Source: CAWDMC01 sp963803295
GTDB taxonomy: Bacteria; Acidobacteriota; Terriglobia; UBA7540
Assembly (NCBI GenBank): GCA_963803295.1
Contig: CAWDMC010000003.1
Location: 1 to 64,000, forward strand
Direction of reading: 5' to 3'
DNA: 64,000 nucleotides
Of the stretch, positions 16,610-25,437 are shown piece by piece (positions within the stretch are counted from its first letter, which is position 1; each line of letters begins with the position of its first letter). The position numbers and the translations under genes are program-made. Under the pieces are notes generated by a model. The model was not told the origin of the DNA. It did not search any database and worked only from the letters and a program-made list of their open reading frames with translations.

Positions 16610-18811
16610 CTACGACGTACCGCCAATTTGCGCGAAAGGATCATTTGGCTTGCCACCGCGTTGCCTGAATTCGTATTCCTTCAAGAACTGATTCACCGCG
16701 CGTCTCTGCCGGGGTGTGAATTTTAAGGCTTCGGGTAGTTGCTTAATGCGCACTGCGACCTGCTCGGGGTCCAGATAGGGCTTCAACCACTCCGGGTCAA
16801 GCCTGTCGTGCCGAGACACGACTGCATCGTCGAGTCCCAGACTTTTGGTTGTCTGAAGATATTTCTCCAGCATTTCGATGAGGCTCTGATCGTCCCTAAC
16901 AGCTTGCGAGAGCCACTTCACCACTTCCCCTTGCGTAGCCTTTTCCCGCCAGAGATTCAGAACAAATGGGAGCTTCGGAGTCCGCAACAGCCACCCGTCT
17001 CGGCTCGCGCCACGTATCCTTTCGAGAAGCAAATTCTCCAAAGTCAAGAGTTGTTCGCGAGTGACGAACCACTCAGCCTCGGGGCTGGCTTGTTGTTCGG
17101 GGTATTTTCCTTGCTGTTGTCCCAGCACGATCAGTTCATGCTGGATAAATGACAACGCTCTGCCGGACTCAACAGCCCGCCGAAGCACTTCGAAGCGGCT
17201 CGCCGCATCGAGGCGTTTCACCAACTGCCAAACGATCCTGCCCATTCGCACGTCGTTCCCGACGTCAGCGAAACCCACGCCCCGGTCCTCGGGGATGTCG
17301 AGGTCATCCCCAACCTCGGAGAGCGTCCCAAGAATTGGGTCGATATTCTCGATCGGAATGTCTCTTTGCGTATAGTCCCAGAGCCTTTCCAGAAGGGCGC
17401 TGGCACGGGTTTTTCCGTCGGGTCGAAGCTCTTGAGCGAGCTTCAGGAGTTCCGCCGATAGCCAGTCACGATTTCCGGCGTTTGCCAGAAAAGTCTGCAT
17501 CTCGGAGTTAGAGATATCGCCGGCATTGACGGCGAGGGCAAAGTAAACAGGAAAGACTTCCGGGTCGCATATGCGCAAGTCACGCCGCCAGCTTGCCATC
17601 CAGTCCGTGCCGTAAGACGTGTTGCCCCAGACTGAGGCAAGCCTAGGGAAGAGCCGCACCAGCATTTCCCGAACAGGTGCAGCATATTCAGGGTTCGACT
17701 GTTCCATCGTTTTGAACCACTCATTGTGAAATCTCTTGACCTCGTCCCCGGTTGGGTGTACGTAATAGACCGGCGCAGCTCCCGCGAACATTTCTGGGTT
17801 GCCTCGAATCATTTGGTATACCTCAGGGCAAAAAAGCCGCAAGGATTCAAGGGCGATAAAATCCACTGGGTTCACTTCGCCCAGTACAGCACGAAAGGTG
17901 ATGGTCAATGCATTCGTCAACCGCGCCGCGTCTCGCGGTGTTTTGAGAAACTCATCCACACCTTCAAGAAACACGCTGCCCCAGTAAGTTTTGTCGAACT
18001 TCTTAGGGTCAATTCCAGAGAGAATTAGGTTCAACCGGTCAAAGAATAGGCTCCGGAGCGAGAGTCGGTCGGCCAGCGGCAATTCAAAGGGTACCTGCAC
18101 GATCTTTTCGAGATAGTCCTCCCCTGAGCTGCTGCCGATTCCCTCAAGGGATCTCGTGACGATGGCTCTATCAAAGGCCATCAAATACGTGATATTGGGA
18201 AAGTCCCCCACTGATTTCACAACCTTGAACACAGCCCGAACCTCGTCGGGTGCCAGTCTGTCGATATCATCGATCGTTACGAGAATTCGCTTTCCTTGTT
18301 TCACAAGGGCGGCAGAAATCTCCTGCTTCAGCTTGGCTACGTCCTTTGGCTTGGGCCTCAAGAGTTTAAGAGCCGCACCGCCCAGTCTCGTGTACGGCAG
18401 AGGAATCTCTGATACAGTCTCGGAGAGGTCCCCCAGTTTGTTTTGCAGGTTGCTCGTGGCGCGCCCCAGTGTGCCCAGATGCGCCTGAAGTTGGCCGAAG
18501 AATCCACGGATCAAGTCTTCAGTACCTGAAAACCACCACGGGTTAAAGGTCACCAGCGCGGGCTGTTGCTTCTGTGGAGCTTGGCCAATGTAATAACGTA
18601 TGTAGTTAAGGACAGTCGTCTTCCCCGCGCCCCATGTGCCGTAGACAGCAATGACCATACCCTCGGTACTCGGTAGCCGCAGTATGCTGTCCGCGAGATG
18701 CTTGGCAAAAGGGCTGTAGCCTAGGCGGTCCGAGGCTGGATCTTCGCCCGGCCGATCGGGAGAAAGCTGCTGAGGAGCATCAGTGTTTTCGTTTTTGTCC
18801 TCGTTCTCCAT
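16610..18811 (-). CDS. KAP family P-loop NTPase
   Basis: The 733-residue protein has a Walker A at residues 58-66 (GTWGAGKTT) and a Walker B at about 176-186 (ILVTIDDIDRL), both in the form typical of KAP NTPases. A long helical C-terminal region has no recognised domain. The usual KAP transmembrane insert is not evident, so it is probably cytoplasmic or peripheral. The ATG at 18811 follows GGGAG and is preferred to the in-frame TTG at 18823. The gene sits between hsdR and hsdM in the restriction operon. Some KAP-type NTPases occur in anti-phage loci, but a role here is inference. Confidence 0.88.
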   Translation of the reverse strand: MENEDKNENTDAPQQLSPDRPGEDPASDRLGYSPFAKHLADSILRLPSTEGMVIAVYGTWGAGKTTVLNYIRYYIGQAPQKQQPALVTFNPWWFSGTEDLIRGFFGQLQAHLGTLGRATSNLQNKLGDLSETVSEIPLPYTRLGGAALKLLRPKPKDVAKLKQEISAALVKQGKRILVTIDDIDRLAPDEVRAVFKVVKSVGDFPNITYLMAFDRAIVTRSLEGIGSSSGEDYLEKIVQVPFELPLADRLSLRSLFFDRLNLILSGIDPKKFDKTYWGSVFLEGVDEFLKTPRDAARLTNALTITFRAVLGEVNPVDFIALESLRLFCPEVYQMIRGNPEMFAGAAPVYYVHPTGDEVKRFHNEWFKTMEQSNPEYAAPVREMLVRLFPRLASVWGNTSYGTDWMASWRRDLRICDPEVFPVYFALAVNAGDISNSEMQTFLANAGNRDWLSAELLKLAQELRPDGKTRASALLERLWDYTQRDIPIENIDPILGTLSEVGDDLDIPEDRGVGFADVGNDVRMGRIVWQLVKRLDAASRFEVLRRAVESGRALSFIQHELIVLGQQQGKYPEQQASPEAEWFVTREQLLTLENLLLERIRGASRDGWLLRTPKLPFVLNLWREKATQGEVVKWLSQAVRDDQSLIEMLEKYLQTTKSLGLDDAVVSRHDRLDPEWLKPYLDPEQVAVRIKQLPEALKFTPRQRRAVNQFLKEYEFRQRGGKPNDPFAQIGGTS

Positions 18812-18886
18812 AACCACTCCCAAAGTGAACTGATACGTTAAGCGAATGGAGTTTTCCGGATTCCGTACATCCTTCCTCGGACGTCT

Positions 18887-21302
18887 TCAAGATGCATAGA
18901 GTAGCGTCTGCATTTCGCTCACGGCACCCCGCATATTCTCCGCGCCACTGAACAGGGCGGCGATCTCCAGGACGGTCCCGCGCTCAGAAATAGGCGGTAC
19001 CTTGAGAATTTCGGGAATCCTGAACTCTGCCGTTCCGTATTCGATGTACTTCTCCAGAATATCGTTGAGAACTTCGCGGGCCGGTTCACTGTAACGCTCG
19101 AAGAAGTCCTTGCGGTCTTTCCGCAGATGCTCCGCCCGCTCCCGCCGAGTGCGAAGCGGGGCGCTGAAGGCAACGTTACAAAGCACGTCAAATGGGTCCG
19201 CGTCAGGCTGCCTGGATGCTTCGGTTAGCTCCTCCAGTGAGATGCCGCGCTCCTCCAGGGCGGCAATGATGGCCGCTCGCTCCGCCGCATTCGACCATTT
19301 GGAGCGAAGCTCGGCGGCTGAGGGGTACATACTGCGCACCTTCTCCGCCGCGTAGTCGGTGAACTCCACCACGCGGAGTTGTTTGCCGTCCGCATCCAAT
19401 TCATGCACGATATGGGCGGCGATTTCCACTTGCCCGCCGTCGGCGTAATACTTGCGTGGTGGGCGCTCTCCCTCGTCCATGGGCAGTTCGGGCGGCTCAG
19501 CAACGATCTCTACGCCGCCTTCTTCCTGGCTGACCACCACTGGTTCGGTGACGGTCTCCCCAGCCTCGTTCATTTCCTCTTCCGTTAGCAAGGCAGGTTC
19601 ACCATCGAAGTCAGGATCGGCGAAAAGCCGCGTGGCGCTGCCGGTGTAGTCCAGAATCTTGAAATAGAATTTTCCGTAGTCGTCGCGGACGCGGGTGCCC
19701 CTGCCGATGATCTGCTTAAACTCGGTCATGGAGTTGATGACGCGAGCAATCACGATGTTCTTGCAGGTGGGCACGTCTACGCCGGTGGTTAGGAGCTGGG
19801 ATGTGGTGACAATGGTCGGAACAGTCGTCTCAAGCTCCATGAACCGGTCAAGATGCCCGCGCCCGATTTTCCCCTCGTCGGCTACGATGCGAGCCACGTA
19901 GCTCGGGTGCTTCTGCACAAGGTCCGCGTTGAAGTTGTTCAGGGCAAGTCGCATGTCCTCGGCATGTTCCTGGTCCACGCAGAAGACGATGGTCTTGCCG
20001 AACCGGTCGCTCTTCTTCAGGAACTCGGTGAGGTTACGGGCAATCGCCTCGGTGCGGGGTTTCAGAGACAGTTTGCGCTCGAAGTCCGGCGTCCCATACT
20101 CGCCATCGGGGATTGCCCGCCCGTGGCGGTCGAGTTCGCCCTTGCTGGGACGCCAGCCCGCCGCGTCCACAGTGGTGACGATGCGGTGAACACGATAAGG
20201 TGCGAGGAAGCCGTCCTCGATGCCCTGGCGCAGGCTGTAAGTATAGAGTGGGTTCCCGAAATACATGTATGTGTCGCGGTTATCCTTGCGTAGCGGCGTC
20301 GCCGTCATGCCAAGCTGAAAGGCAGGCTCAAAGTACGTCAGAATGTCGTGCCAGTTGCTCTCATCGTTGGCGCTTCCCCGGTGACACTCATCGACGATGA
20401 TCAGGTCAAAAAAGTCTGGCCGGTAGTCACGGTACAGCCCAGGGCGATGTTCGTCCTTGGCGATGGCCTGATAGGTGGAGAAGTACATCTCGCGGCCTTT
20501 GGCAGCCTCGCCCTCGATCTTCCAGCGGGCGTCTCCAAACGGTGTGAAGGTCTTATCCTTGGGATCGTCCACAAGCACATTGCGGTCGGCGAGGTAGAGA
20601 ATCCGGGGTCGCCGATACTCGCCGGTCCGGTTCCATCGTGAGTTCCAAAGCTTCCAGCAAATCTGGAAGGCAACGATGGTTTTACCCGTGCCGGTCGCAA
20701 GGGTCAGCAGGATGCGCCCATGCCCTTGCAGAATGGCCTGTACCGCCCGGTTGATGGCGATCTCCTGGTAGTAACGCGGGGATTTGCCGGATAGATGGTA
20801 GGTAGTAGGGAGTGAGCAAACGGGCGGCGATCTCCTCGGAGATGTTCTCTTGACTCTGAAGGCGACTCCAGAGTTGTTCGGGCGAAGGAAACACCAGAAG
20901 CTCGTTGTCACGGCCCGTGAAAAAGTCGTGCTCAACAATACCGTGACCGTTGGTGGCATAGGCGAACTTGAGGCCGAGGACTTCCGCGTAGTCTTTCGCT
21001 TGCTGCAGTCCGTCCGCCGCGTTTCGATACGATGACTTCGCCTCGACAACGGCCATGGTGAAGTCCCGCGAATATCGGAGAAGATAGTCGGCTCGCTTCT
21101 GTGCTCGGCGGACTACCTCGCCTCCGGTCACCACAATGCGACCATCCGTGAAATACCGCTGCTCGCTGATCTGATCGTCCGTCCAGCCCGCTGCATACAG
21201 CTTGGGCAAGACGTGCTTCCGGCAGGTATCGGCCTCAGAATCGTCTCTGTGAGGAAGCATTAAGGGATTCGCCCCGAGGCGCATCGGGAGTGTGGGTAAC
21301 AT
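18887..21302 (-). pseudogene. hsdR: Type I restriction endonuclease subunit HsdR, frameshifted
   Basis: The N-terminal part (21302 to about 20800) carries the HSDR_N nuclease domain with AVVEAKSSY. The rest, in another frame, carries the motor: LATGTGKT (Walker A), VDECHRG (DEAD-like), TATPLRKDN and IGRGTRVRDDYGK. The two frames join at 20797-20804, where GGTA occurs twice in tandem. Removing one copy restores a continuous protein reading TPYYHLSGKSPRYYQEI. As given, the nuclease and helicase parts are separated and restriction should fail. The ATG at 21302 follows a GGGACGAGG sequence. The family call is firm; whether the shift is biological is not. Confidence 0.85.
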
Positions 21303-21694
21303 CCTCGTCCCGCCGCGATTCAAAGGCCGTTATAATATCAGTAGCGTATGTTGTAGCCAAGCGTCTTGCAGCTCCGATGGCCCGGCACCAAAAGGAATGT
21401 CGCTAAGATGAGGCTGCCTCTGGATATCGGGAATCTACTGCCGTCGCGCCCAGGAACGTTATCTGGTACGAACCGAACGTTCTGGCGTTCCTCAGGGAGT
21501 GCGGCGTGCCCGAAGCCACAAGTTCCTTAGGAAATCACCCGGCCCGCCCTTCCCTCCCGAATCCAGACAGATCGAAGTCCGTCGGACTGAATCAAGGTAG
21601 GTCCCTACTACATTTCCTACTACACGCGCCTGTAGGAACCCGTAAAGCTCCGAGGGTTTACCCCTACAAGTCAAGGCGGATGAAAGAGTTAGGA
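21303..21694. other. Intergenic region between hsdR and tRNA-Val
   Basis: No supported gene is seen. Near 21594-21614 the sequence CAAGGTAGGTCCCTACTACAT resembles 4104-4124 (17 of 21 bases by eye). A nearby CTACTACA-N-CTACTACAC pattern resembles the region at about 10155-10175 inside the integrase tail. This might mark an old integration boundary next to the tRNA. The hsdR promoter probably also lies here. Confidence 0.3.
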
Positions 21695-21772
21695 TGGTAG
21701 GCCCGAACGGACTCGAACCGTTGACCTCTACCGTGTCAAGGTAGCGCTCTAACCGGGCTGAGCTACGGGCCT
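21695..21772 (-). tRNA. tRNA-Val (anticodon GAC)
   Basis: A full cloverleaf is readable on the minus strand. The 7-bp acceptor stem AGGCCCG pairs with CGGGCCT, the D arm is GCTC/GAGC, and the anticodon stem is CTACC/GGTAG with loop TTGACAC (anticodon GAC). The T arm is AACGG/CCGTT with loop TTCGAGT, discriminator A, and an encoded CCA end. It lies just upstream of a transposon graveyard and downstream of the restriction island, a common place for integration. Confidence 0.95.
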
Positions 21773-21820
21773 GCAAGGTGGGAACGCCGTGAACAAACAA
21801 GCCGAAGCATACCACATTCG

Positions 21821-22351
21821 TTACGTAGCTGCCAGTTCGCAATCGAGTCTCGCCAGCCCGGTATCACCGTGTTGTTGTGCTTGTAATCGAGTTTTCGAAG
21901 GACCTTCTTCTCCGTGTCGACATTGAAGGGAACAAAGCGTCGCTGCCACACCCGGTACTTCGCCTGGTCGTGTACGGGGGGAGGCAGGCGCAACGAGCAC
22001 AACAGGGCTCGGGATGAAGGCCGAGGGCACAACCGCAGGGCATCCAATCAGAAAAGCACTGCGCTGCTTCACCTCCTTCACGACGTTGGCGGTCGCCTGG
22101 GCGGGCCTTGGCCGGAACAGAAGATGGAAGTGCTCTGGCATCAGTACCCAACCGATCAGGGCGAAATGGAACTTGGCACGCGCGGCGCAGAGAGCCTGAA
22201 CGAACAGCGGGCGGTAGTCCGGGCTCAAGAAAATCGGCAAGCGCCGGTAAGTACTGCTGGTGATGAACTGCAACTGGCAGGCTCGTAGTGACGGTGATAA
22301 AGCGGCATGGCCGTAGTCTGAGGGGCGCAGGGTCGAAAATCCGCCACTCAC
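21821..22351 (-). pseudogene. REP-associated tyrosine transposase (Y1/RAYT), broken
   Basis: The N-terminal half reads as a typical IS200-like Y1 transposase: FITSSTYRRLPIF and the HUH motif LMPEHFHLLF, then NVVKEVKQRSAFLI. Near 22040-22060 the homology jumps frame: YRVWQRRFVPFNVDTEKK and KLDYKHNNTVIPG, the family's C-terminal part, lie in another minus-strand frame. The expected RGLV/WPWSS ending is absent. The gene is therefore frameshifted and 3' truncated. Such genes are linked to REP elements, one of which lies 1.3 kb away. Confidence 0.75.
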
Positions 22352-23000
22352 GCTGGAGCAGCCGATGGCTTATCGGGCAGTTGAACACGATATCCGAGGC
22401 TGCGCAGTTCCCTGATCATTCTGGTGGTGCGCCTTTGCTCCGATCGACTGCTTACCGCGGGGCCGCGTTCTTCGTAGCGCACGCCTTGGTGCAAAATCTT
22501 CCAGATCAAACGACAAAGGCGGTGGGAGATGACTCCGATGGTTTGATTGTGTCCCAGACGTGGCACATAGCGACGGTAGAGGATCTGGAAGATACTTCCT
22601 TTGTACCTCACCGCCGCCTGGGCGGCCTGATTCAGGATGCGCCGCATGTGACGGTTCCCTTTCGGGGAGCGATGGCTGTGGCTTACTCCCGCACTCTCTT
22701 CATCGCCGGGACAGGAGCCGACCCAGGAAGAGAGAGCTTTTTCGGAAGGGAAAGTCGCTGCGGTGGCGCCCACTTCGGCAATGATCTGCTGCGCCGAATC
22801 CACTCCCAGTCCGGGCACTTCCGCCAGCCGCTGCACCGGATCCTGGTAGGGGCGAAGCAGATTCGCCATCTCCTGCTCGATTTGGTTAATCTGCTTTTCG
22901 ATCAGACTCAACTCCTCCAGCCATGTCCGGACCAGCTTCCGGTAGACCGGATGGAGTTCCCGGGTGACAGACCTCAAAAGCAAGTCTGCGCCAGCCTGAC
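22348..23000 (-). pseudogene. IS110-family transposase, C-terminal fragment
   Basis: The frame contains the Transposase_20 region of IS110 enzymes: LAEVPGLGVDSAQQIIAEVG, FPSEKALSSWVGSCPG and the KGNRHMRRILNQAA segment. It ends in a typical basic C-terminus. The N-terminal DEDD catalytic domain (about 150 residues) is missing: upstream of about 23000 the frame is unrelated and soon meets the REP element. It cannot be active. It overlaps the end of the neighbouring RAYT frame by 4 bases. Confidence 0.78.
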
Positions 23001-23080
23001 CTGAAGATGGACAGTGGGCGGCAAGGTGAGGTCGGCCAGCATTCTCTCGCACCAAGGCAAATCGCCATGGGCCTGAAGGT

Positions 23081-23170
23081 GGTAGCCACGGCACGGGTTC
23101 TGGTGCCGTGGGCTTGTCGATCTCCGGAACCCGAAGAAGCCCACAGCATCAAGAGCATGCTGTGGCTACC
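23081..23170. repeat. REP/BIME element (two inverted REP hairpins)
   Basis: Two perfect 9-bp hairpins occur in tandem: CCACGGCAC/GTGCCGTGG (23086-23094 and 23103-23111) and CCACAGCAT/ATGCTGTGG (23141-23149 and 23157-23165). The whole unit is flanked by GGTAGCCAC and GTGGCTACC, so the two REP units face each other as in a BIME. It lies exactly at the truncated end of a RAYT-like gene, as expected for RAYT-mobilised repeats. Confidence 0.75.
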
Positions 23171-23410
23171 TGCTCTTCGAGGAGTTGGATAATTCGGAGA
23201 GGGTCCGCCTCTGCCGATGGCCGGATGAGCGCGTGGAATCGTTCCGGCATCAAAACGTAGCCGATGATCTTGAAACTTAGCTCAATTCGCAGTTCTCCGA
23301 GGGTGGCGAGGAAGTGCCGGCTCGCGGTCAAACAGCCGGGCGCGCCGATACGTGCTGGAAGTAACGAAGTGCAGGTGGTTCAACCCATAATAATGGTGCG
23401 GCCGAGGCAT
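23149..23410 (-). pseudogene. Second RAYT transposase, broken and truncated
   Basis: The start ATG at 23410 opens MPRPHHYYGLNHLHFVTSS, followed by TYRRARLF, a typical RAYT N-terminus. The frame then shifts near 23290-23310, and the homology continues as HFLATLGELRIELSFKIIGYVLMPERFHALIRPS in another frame. The HUH motif reads PERFH where PEHFH is expected, so the first catalytic His is lost. The sequence runs into the REP/BIME element after about 85 residues in total. The gene is inactive for three separate reasons. Confidence 0.7.
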
Positions 23411-23473
23411 GCAGAAATTGTAGCCCGCAGTCGCACACATGCCAAACGACGACATGTATGCGCCACCCCAGTG

Positions 23474-23584
23474 GCACTCGCTCATGCTCTGGCCGCTGGC
23501 CGTGGCCAGCTTCTCCAGACACGCGCACTCTTCCTCGGTCACCTTGGTCGTGATCGATTTCGTGCGTAAAGACGGCTTGACCAT
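23474..23584 (-). pseudogene. N-terminal fragment of a small ribbon-helix-helix-type gene
   Basis: From ATG 23584, 12 bases after the end of the upstream gene, the frame reads SITTKVTEEECACLEKLA and then SGQSMSEC. This resembles the N-terminal ribbon-helix-helix of MobC-like or small regulatory proteins. After ~37 residues the sequence is unrelated, and the frame runs on into the RAYT pseudogene. It appears to be a downstream operon partner of the 379-residue gene that was cut by the RAYT/REP insertion. The short match makes the call tentative. Confidence 0.35.
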
Positions 23585-23595
23585 GACAGCCTTCC

Positions 23596-24735
23596 TCACA
23601 GCTCCCCGTACTCGAGACTCAACGCTTCCCAGGCCACTTTGACTTCGGGGATTTCCCAGGCCTGGCGAAACAGTTTCCGGACCTGCCCCCATTCCTCTTC
23701 CGAAAAGCCAAAGCTGATCCCATTGCCGTGGGCGCGGAACCAGAACTCCTTCTCCTTCCCACGCTCGACCACATATCCGAAAAACTCCTCCCCCTGCCAA
23801 TGGCCACCCGGGATAAGCTGCCCTCGCCACTCAGCGTTTTTCGGTTGCAGCCCGGCCAGCATCGCCCGGAACTCGGCGATCTTCGGATACGGCCCCAAGG
23901 GATACATCGCTCCCCGCGGTCCGGGAAAGCTAAGCAGCAGATCGAACTCCGGGCCCTCGCCGCGCGCGAAGGAAAGCGTGTATTCGCCTTCGCGGATCGA
24001 AGGGATCGCAGGCTGATAGACGCGCTCCCGTTCTTGGGATTCGTCGCGCACCGGTTGGCCCTTGAGAAAGTAGTGCCCGCGCGCCGCCACCCGCCATAGC
24101 GCCGGCCAGTAAGGCTTTAACGCCTGATCGAGCGCATCCACCCCACCCAGCTTCTCTTTGTCCAGCAGCACGTACAGATTCCGCGCCGCCAGCACCGGCC
24201 GATACTCGCTCGGGGATTTGCTCAGCCGGCGCAGGGTCTCGGCCACCGTCCGCCGCACCACCTCCGGCGTCACCACCTCGGATCTCTTGCTTCCCTCGGG
24301 CCGGCACTCCGAAGGCAGGTTCCCCAGGTAGTAATGCCCCTCCGCCTCGGACGCACCCTTGGCCCGCAGCTCATAGGCCGCTTGAAACGCTTTCAGGATC
24401 GCCGCCAGCGACTCCGGCGAAACCGGGTTCTTGAAAAACGCTTCCGCCCCCTGCTGCACGAAGTGCGCCACCACCGTCCACTCCGCCCGGCTCAACAGAT
24501 GCCCCGCCTCGCCCTTGCGGCGGATTTCCACCAGCGCCTCGGGTTTCGCCAGCAGCTCCACCACCTCCAGCCGGTCCTCCCGCGCCGACTCCAGCAGCCG
24601 CTTGGCGATCTCCGACGTCGACACGCTCTCGCCCTTTCTCCGCGAGCTCAGCTCCCGGATTCGCTCCAGGCGGCTGCGCAGGGCGGCACTGATGCGCAGC
24701 GATAAAGTCTCGGTCTGCTGCTCGGACTCGGCCAT
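23596..24735 (-). CDS. Unknown protein with RHH-like N-terminus
   Basis: A 379-residue protein. Residues ~8-50 (LSLRISAALRSRLERIRE, then STSEIAKRLLESA) look like a ribbon-helix-helix DNA-binding domain. The rest has a helical middle and a beta-rich C-terminal part with GGHWQGEEFFGYVVERGKEKEFWFRAHGNGISFGF. No family was recognised for the C-terminal part. The start ATG follows GGAGG, and a well-formed promoter with an overlapping palindrome lies directly upstream, suggesting self-repression. The DNA-binding role is inferred; the biological target is unknown. Confidence 0.7.
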   Translation of the reverse strand: MAESEQQTETLSLRISAALRSRLERIRELSSRRKGESVSTSEIAKRLLESAREDRLEVVELLAKPEALVEIRRKGEAGHLLSRAEWTVVAHFVQQGAEAFFKNPVSPESLAAILKAFQAAYELRAKGASEAEGHYYLGNLPSECRPEGSKRSEVVTPEVVRRTVAETLRRLSKSPSEYRPVLAARNLYVLLDKEKLGGVDALDQALKPYWPALWRVAARGHYFLKGQPVRDESQERERVYQPAIPSIREGEYTLSFARGEGPEFDLLLSFPGPRGAMYPLGPYPKIAEFRAMLAGLQPKNAEWRGQLIPGGHWQGEEFFGYVVERGKEKEFWFRAHGNGISFGFSEEEWGQVRKLFRQAWEIPEVKVAWEALSLEYGEL

Positions 24736-24753
24736 CGGAAAACCTCCGAAGCC

Positions 24754-24782
24754 ATCCTAAGCTATGTATGTCATACAGTCAA
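24754..24782 (-). promoter_or_regulatory. Sigma-70-like promoter with palindromic operator
   Basis: On the minus strand, TTGACT (-35, 24777-24782) and TAGGAT (-10, 24754-24759) are separated by 17 bases. A perfect 13-base palindrome, TGTATG-N-CATACA (24765-24777), fills most of the spacer, and a second half-site GTATGAC lies at about 24785-24791. A repressor bound here would block RNA polymerase. The adjacent gene starts 19 bases downstream of the -10 box. Confidence 0.6.
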
Positions 24783-24842
24783 GAGGTCATACATTCTTGG
24801 CGGAAAAGGTCTTAGAGGGCACGATCGGCAGGGAGATACTCA

Positions 24843-24970
24843 GGTTGCCAGGCGGCAACCTCGAATCCACATCTCATTGATTTACCGATGGTTGCCATTC
24901 GGCAACCTTGGTTGCTCTCCAGCACCCGCTGCGGGGTGACGTGTCACCCTACTCCCGGTGCGAAGCACCG
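24843..24970. repeat. Four small perfect hairpins in series
   Basis: GGTTGCC-N4-GGCAACC occurs twice (24843-24860 and 24890-24907). It is followed by GGGTGAC-N2-GTCACCC (24934-24949) and CGGTGC-N3-GCACCG (24956-24970). The spacing is regular, and the region holds no gene. The duplicated first unit suggests a repeat family. None is followed by a T-tract. Confidence 0.5.
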
Positions 24971-25052
24971 CTAGCTTTCGGGGACGAGTCACCGAGGCGG
25001 GCCAAACGAAGATCGCAAAGGTGTGCTTTACGCCAGCCGTTGGCGATCATCG

Positions 25053-25409
25053 TTACGAAGGGCTGGACGGCCCAGACGAGCCGGGCGGGAAGATCACGTA
25101 ACTCTGAGGCTCACGGTCGGCTCGCTCTAGTCTTAGACATTGCGGAAACAACAAGCCTTTCAGGTAGCCCAACATGCCTGCGACGGGGCCAATGAGAAAG
25201 AGTCCGCCAAATATCAGCGAGTTGCCGCGAACCCCAGCCCAGTATGGAATGAGAAAGGCAAGCGGCACACAGAGTAAATAAAGTGCTAGTACGCCCAGGT
25301 TGCTAAGGCCCCGCCACTGAAGAAGTCCTTTGCACCCTGGGCATGGGAATCTGCCTCGTAGTCCCTTCGTGCTATCAAAACGCCATCCACACAGCGGGCA
25401 CGTGTCCAT
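25053..25409 (-). CDS. Small membrane protein with N-terminal zinc ribbon
   Basis: The start at ATG 25409 places a zinc ribbon first: MDTCPLCGWRF, then CPGCKG about 20 residues later, giving two CxxC pairs. Two hydrophobic helices follow (LGVLALYLLCVPLAFLIPYW and a second rich in Gly and Leu), then a polar tail. It is therefore probably a small inner-membrane protein with a metal-binding cytoplasmic head. No specific family is recognised. It lies between unrelated mobile remnants. Confidence 0.6.
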   Translation of the reverse strand: MDTCPLCGWRFDSTKGLRGRFPCPGCKGLLQWRGLSNLGVLALYLLCVPLAFLIPYWAGVRGNSLIFGGLFLIGPVAGMLGYLKGLLFPQCLRLERADREPQSYVIFPPGSSGPSSPS

Positions 25410-25437
25410 AGTCTCTCTTCTCGCCGCCACAAAAGGA

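Noticed and set aside
23081..24970. Repeated hairpins considered as a CRISPR array
   Set aside because: Repeats are short, palindromic and unevenly spaced, without unique spacers of constant length or cas genes.
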